This document shows, piece after piece, positions 59,674-64,000 of a stretch of 64,000 nt of DNA. The position numbers were made by a program, and so were the translations under genes. The notes beneath the pieces are model-generated. The model did not search any database. It saw nothing but the letters and a program-made list of their open reading frames with translations, and was not told the origin of the DNA. Every line of letters starts with the position of its first letter. The stretch's first letter is position 1. Where the stretch lies: assembly GCF_029836165.1 (NCBI RefSeq), contig NZ_JAOEBG010000021.1:1-64000 (forward strand), given 5' to 3'. This DNA comes from Pseudomonas sp. GD04091. GTDB lineage: Bacteria > Pseudomonadota > Gammaproteobacteria > Pseudomonadales > Pseudomonadaceae.

Positions 59674-59789
59674 GTAGGAGCGGCCTTGTGTCGCTAAAGG
59701 GCTGCGCAGCAGCCCCGGCAATTTCAGCAGCGGTGCTGGGGTCTGGGGGCTGTTTTGCAGCCCTTTCGCGACACAAGGCCGCTCCTACA
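59674..59789. repeat. REPIN of the GTAGGAGCGGCCTTG type
   Basis: The left arm from 59674 (TGTAGGAGCGGCCTTGTGTC) pairs with the right arm ending at 59789 (GACACAAGGCCGCTCCTACA), around a GC-rich centre with a smaller inner dyad. It lies between the convergent fusA2 and SulP genes and may also act as a terminator. It is a different REP class from the one in algL. Confidence 0.88.
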
Positions 59790-59813
59790 ACGATCGTGCC
59801 CGTCAGCACCAAT

Positions 59814-61256
59814 TCAGGGCTGCTCCCCCGCCCGTTTGAGCAGCTTCTTGCAGCGCTCCGACAGGTGCACCACCCGCAACTGCTTGCCGGCCTTGGCATA
59901 CCGCTCGCGCAAGGTCTGCAACGCAGCCACCGCCGAATAATCGACAAAGCTCAGGTGCTGGCAGTCCAGCGTGACCTTGGCCGGGTCGCTGGCCGGATCG
60001 AACTGGTTGAGGAACGGCGTGGTCGAGGCAAAGAACAGCGTGCCATGCACCTGGTAATGCTTGCTCCCCTCGCCATCCACATGACTGTCGGCATACAGCT
60101 CTCGCGCATGCTGCCAGGCGAAGTTGACCGCGGCGATGACGATGCCGAACAGCACCGCCGTCGCCAGGTCGGTGAACACCGTGACCACGGTCACCGCGAC
60201 GATCGCCAGCACGTCGCTCACCGGCACCTTGTGCAACACCCGCAGCGACGCCCAGGCGAAAGTCTGCTGCGCCACCACGAACATCACCCCCACCAGCGCC
60301 GCCAACGGAATGCGCTCGATCAGCGGCGACAGGAACAGGATGAACAGCAGGATCATCACCCCGGCCACCACCCCCGACAGCCGCCCACGGCCGTTGGAGC
60401 TGAGGTTGATCACGGTCTGGCCGATCATCGCGCAGCCGCCCATGCCGCCACATAGGCCCGAGACCATGTTGGCCGCGCCCAGCGCCACGCACTCGCGGTC
60501 CGGGTAGCCGCGGCTCTCGATGATCTCGTCGGTGAGGTTGAGGGTCAGCAGGGTTTCCAGCAGGCCGACCATGGCCATCAGCACCGCGTAGGGAGCGATG
60601 ATCTTCAGGGTCTCGAGGTTCCACGGAATATCCGGCAGGGCCAGCGTCGGCAGGCCACCGGCGATGTGCGCCATGTCGCCGAGGGTACGGGTCGGCAGGC
60701 CGAGCAGGTAGACCAGCAGGCCGACGCCGAGGATCGCCACCAACGCCGGCGGTACGGCCCGGGTCAGCTTCGGCAGGACGTAGACCACCAGCATGGTCAG
60801 CGCCACCAGGCCGAGCATCAGGTACAGGGGCGTCCCGCTCAGCCAGTGCTCACCGTCCTTGAAGTGCTCCAGCTGGGCCAGGGCGATGACGATGGCCAGG
60901 CCGTTGACGAAGCCGAGCATCACCGGGTAAGGCACCAGGCGTACCAGTTTGCCCAGGCGCAGCGCGCCGAACAGGATCATCACCACTCCGCCGAGCAGCA
61001 CCGTCGCCAGCAGGTACTGGGCACCGTGCTGCACCACCAGCGCAACGATGACCACGGCCATGGAGCCGGCGGCGCCGGAGATCATGCCGGGGCGGCCACC
61101 GAACAAGGCGGTCAGGGTGCAGATGATGAAGGCGCCGTACAGCCCCATCAATGGGTTCAGGTGCGCCACCAGGGCGAAAGCGATGCACTCCGGCACCAGG
61201 GCGAACGAAGTGGTGAGGCCGGCGAGCAGATCGGCGCGTAGACGTGCGGGTTTCAT
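59814..61256 (-). CDS. SulP-family anion transporter with STAS domain
   Basis: 480 residues: about 12 to 14 membrane segments (FALVPECIAFALVAHLNPLMGLYGA, split), NMVSGLCGGMGGCAMIGQT in the middle, and a C-terminal STAS domain (VTLDCQHLSFVDYSAVAALQTL). Possible substrates are sulfate, bicarbonate or dicarboxylates. Start ATG 61256; the longer frame to 61367 runs into a REPIN. Confidence 0.92.
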   Translation of the reverse strand: MKPARLRADLLAGLTTSFALVPECIAFALVAHLNPLMGLYGAFIICTLTALFGGRPGMISGAAGSMAVVIVALVVQHGAQYLLATVLLGGVVMILFGALRLGKLVRLVPYPVMLGFVNGLAIVIALAQLEHFKDGEHWLSGTPLYLMLGLVALTMLVVYVLPKLTRAVPPALVAILGVGLLVYLLGLPTRTLGDMAHIAGGLPTLALPDIPWNLETLKIIAPYAVLMAMVGLLETLLTLNLTDEIIESRGYPDRECVALGAANMVSGLCGGMGGCAMIGQTVINLSSNGRGRLSGVVAGVMILLFILFLSPLIERIPLAALVGVMFVVAQQTFAWASLRVLHKVPVSDVLAIVAVTVVTVFTDLATAVLFGIVIAAVNFAWQHARELYADSHVDGEGSKHYQVHGTLFFASTTPFLNQFDPASDPAKVTLDCQHLSFVDYSAVAALQTLRERYAKAGKQLRVVHLSERCKKLLKRAGEQP

Positions 61257-61294
61257 GGAGGTCCTGTAAACAACCCCGGCGCAGACATCTGCGC

Positions 61295-61377
61295 GGGAGC
61301 GGGCTTGCCCCGCGATGGCGCCCTGGCAGGCATTGATGATGAGCCTGCTGACGTTATCGCGGGGCAAGCCCGCTCCC
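61295..61377. repeat. REPIN upstream of the SulP gene
   Basis: GGGAGCGGGCTTGCCCCGCG (61295 on) and CGCGGGGCAAGCCCGCTCCC (to 61377) are perfect inverted arms, 39 bases apart, in the gap between divergent genes. Confidence 0.9.
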
Positions 61378-61536
61378 CCGCTGTAGAGCGTCGAGGGAAT
61401 AAGCCTGAAAGCGAGGATCGGGATGTTACGGAATTTGCCTTACAGCAGCCACCACGGGTTATTTCTCGCCGCCGTGATCCACACCCGGCAAGATCCAGAC
61501 AAATTTGCCATCATGTCCATTCCACCCGCGGAGATC

Positions 61537-62277
61537 ATGGACATGCCGCTACGCCCACTTCTCGCTTCCCTGCTGTTGGTCACCAGCCTCACCGCTCAGG
61601 CCGCCACCGAAGTCATCCCCCTGCAACACCGCAGCAGCGCCGAATTGCTCCCCGCCGCGCAGTCATTCCTCGGCAAGGACGGCAGCGTCAGCAGCTTCGA
61701 GGACAAGCTGATCGTCAACGCCAGCCCCGAGCGCATCGATGACCTGCGCACGCTGCTGCAACAGCTCGACACGGCGCCCAAGCGGCTGATGATCAGCGTC
61801 GACAACAACGACAGCAACTTCCAGGACAACCGTGGCAACGCGCGGATCATCCGCTACGGCACCGCCAACCGCGAAGGCGGCCTGCAGCAGGTCCAAGCCA
61901 GCGAAGGCCAGCCGGCGCTGATCCAGGTCGGCCAGAGCATTCCTGTCACCAGCACCTCCACCGACGGCTACGGACGCCTGCAGAGCGACACCGAATACCG
62001 TAACGTGACCCAGGGTTTCTACGTCACGCCGCGCCTGAGCGGCGACACGGTTCGTCTGCAAATCAGCACCAATAATGATCGAATGAGCGAGGAACGCGCC
62101 GATGTAGTGAAAGTGCAAAGCACCGACACGACCGTCACCGGCAAGCTCGGCGAGTGGATCACTCTGGCCGGTTTCAATCAGCAGAGCCAGTCCGAACGCA
62201 GCGCGTCAAGCCTCAGTTACAGCACCCAGCGTGGGGAAAACATGACTTTGCGTGTCAAAGTCGACCTTCTCGACTGA
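61537..62277 (+). CDS. Miniature secretin-like exported protein
   Basis: 246 residues: a signal peptide ending TAQAA, a secretin-N/NolW-type repeat (PLQHRSSAELLPAAQSFLG...LIVNASPERIDDLRTLLQQLD), then a compact C-terminal half with secretin-like phrases (VTQGFYVTPRLSGDTVRLQIS; GKLGEWITLAGF). It is far shorter than the 600 to 700 residues of working secretins and has no N0, S-domain or other secretion genes near. The start could be 61537 or 61543. It is probably a conserved periplasmic or outer-membrane protein of unknown role. Confidence 0.75.
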   Translation: MDMPLRPLLASLLLVTSLTAQAATEVIPLQHRSSAELLPAAQSFLGKDGSVSSFEDKLIVNASPERIDDLRTLLQQLDTAPKRLMISVDNNDSNFQDNRGNARIIRYGTANREGGLQQVQASEGQPALIQVGQSIPVTSTSTDGYGRLQSDTEYRNVTQGFYVTPRLSGDTVRLQISTNNDRMSEERADVVKVQSTDTTVTGKLGEWITLAGFNQQSQSERSASSLSYSTQRGENMTLRVKVDLLD

Positions 62278-62377
62278 ACCCAGGCAAATCAAGGCCTCGA
62301 CCAAAGGCCTTGAAACTGACCGCCAAGTCGCATCAGACCAAAGATGTAGTAAGCCAAAAAAAGCACTACAAAACATT

Positions 62378-62406
62378 TGACAGGCTCTTTTCGCCAAGGG
62401 CATGAT
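62378..62406 (+). promoter_or_regulatory. Strong sigma-70-like promoter, probable aceA promoter
   Basis: TTGACA (62378 to 62383), a 17-base spacer and CATGAT (62401 to 62406). If it drives aceA the leader is about 360 bases. It is the best promoter in the 492-base gap between the secretin-like gene and aceA. Confidence 0.6.
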
Positions 62407-62446
62407 GGCCTCGCTCCCGCTAATCAGAGGCCCTGGCAAGGGTCTT

Positions 62447-62480
62447 CGAGGTGCGCTCCTCCCACCGTGGAGGCACCTCG
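62447..62480. other. Stable hairpin in the aceA leader
   Basis: CGAGGTGC-g-CTCC (62447 to 62459) pairs with GGAGGCACCTCG (62469 to 62480), about 35 bases past the predicted transcription start. There is no T-run, so it is not a simple terminator. It may be part of a structured leader or small RNA. Confidence 0.45.
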
Positions 62481-62769
62481 TGTCCATAAGGCCCACAAGG
62501 CGGTTCGACGGGATTGCGACTGCAACGAAGAAGTTGTCCCGAGGGACGGAAGCGCATCACCGCAGTACCGGCAATCGCGTCGCACCGCAGCAAGGCAACC
62601 ACGAGCCGACCTGCAGGGCACACCTTCGCCTGGCCTGCCCCCTTCCCCCTTCGAGCCTCCTGCGTTCGCCGCCGCACTCCCCCGGACAGGACAGCCGCCT
62701 GGCTTCTGATTCGCGTATCCGAGCATCAGCACAATTACACTCAAGATCGATGCGACGAGGTTTATTTCC

Positions 62770-64000
<1,231 letters not shown>

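Noticed and set aside
62278-62769. Open frames of about 100 to 240 codons between the secretin-like gene and aceA
   Set aside because: They overlap each other and the leader hairpin, lack ribosome-binding sites and continue in the wrong frame into aceA.

Overview
This window is a Pseudomonas chromosome, most like the P. putida group. The evidence is the gacA-uvrC-pgsA-tRNA-Gly block, the P. putida-type REP/REPIN palindromes, fusA2, aceA and the high-GC codon usage. Species assignment is inference from gene content; no database was searched.

Region 1 (1 to about 27,900) is one end of an integrative and conjugative element of the ICEclc/PAGI-2 kind. It sits at the 3' end of a tRNA-Gly(GCC) gene next to a long P4-type tyrosine integrase; the other end lies beyond the left edge. 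No conjugation genes are seen here. The cargo is a metal-defence island. It holds a Zn/Cd/Pb P-type ATPase, a DUF4148 triple-repeat periplasmic protein, a CzcD-like cation diffusion facilitator with its SmtB-type repressor, an NreAB-like nickel pair, a czcCBA-like RND efflux operon with two small His-rich accessory proteins, a second SmtB-type repressor, CopA, CueR, CopZ, a glutaredoxin-MauE fusion and a DUF305 protein. Copies of housekeeping enzymes are mixed in: lipoamide dehydrogenase, ISC-type ferredoxin, and 4-hydroxyphenylpyruvate dioxygenase with an Lrp regulator. Two control circuits can be read from the DNA. One is a set of SmtB-like TGAA-N6-TTCA operators; the other is at least three CueR-type promoters with 19-bp spacers.

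Region 2 (27,886 to 31,544) is core chromosome: tRNA-Gly, pgsA, uvrC, gacA (TTG start) and a small XRE regulator.

Region 3 (31,545 to 46,467) is the most unusual part. A complete-looking alginate-type exopolysaccharide operon follows an AT-rich promoter region. Its order is algD-8-44-K-E-I-J-F-X-L-G, not the canonical D-8-44-K-E-G-X-L-I-J-F-A, and no algA is attached. Synthesis, c-di-GMP sensing, acetylation, lyase and export residues are all in place. The AlgG homologue, however, has D-V-R-D where the C5-epimerase has its catalytic DPHD motif, so the polymer is predicted to be an acetylated mannuronan without enzymatic guluronate. A REPIN palindrome pair lies in frame inside the signal-peptide region of algL.

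Region 4 (46,496 to 64,000) is ordinary core: GNAT and DUF488 proteins, a Pit phosphate transporter, a GST, an OmpA-type lipoprotein pair, a PaaI-type thioesterase, a probable amino-acid/GABA locus (permease, LysR, class III aminotransferase), EF-G2, a SulP transporter, a miniature secretin-like protein and the start of isocitrate lyase (aceA), which runs off the right edge.
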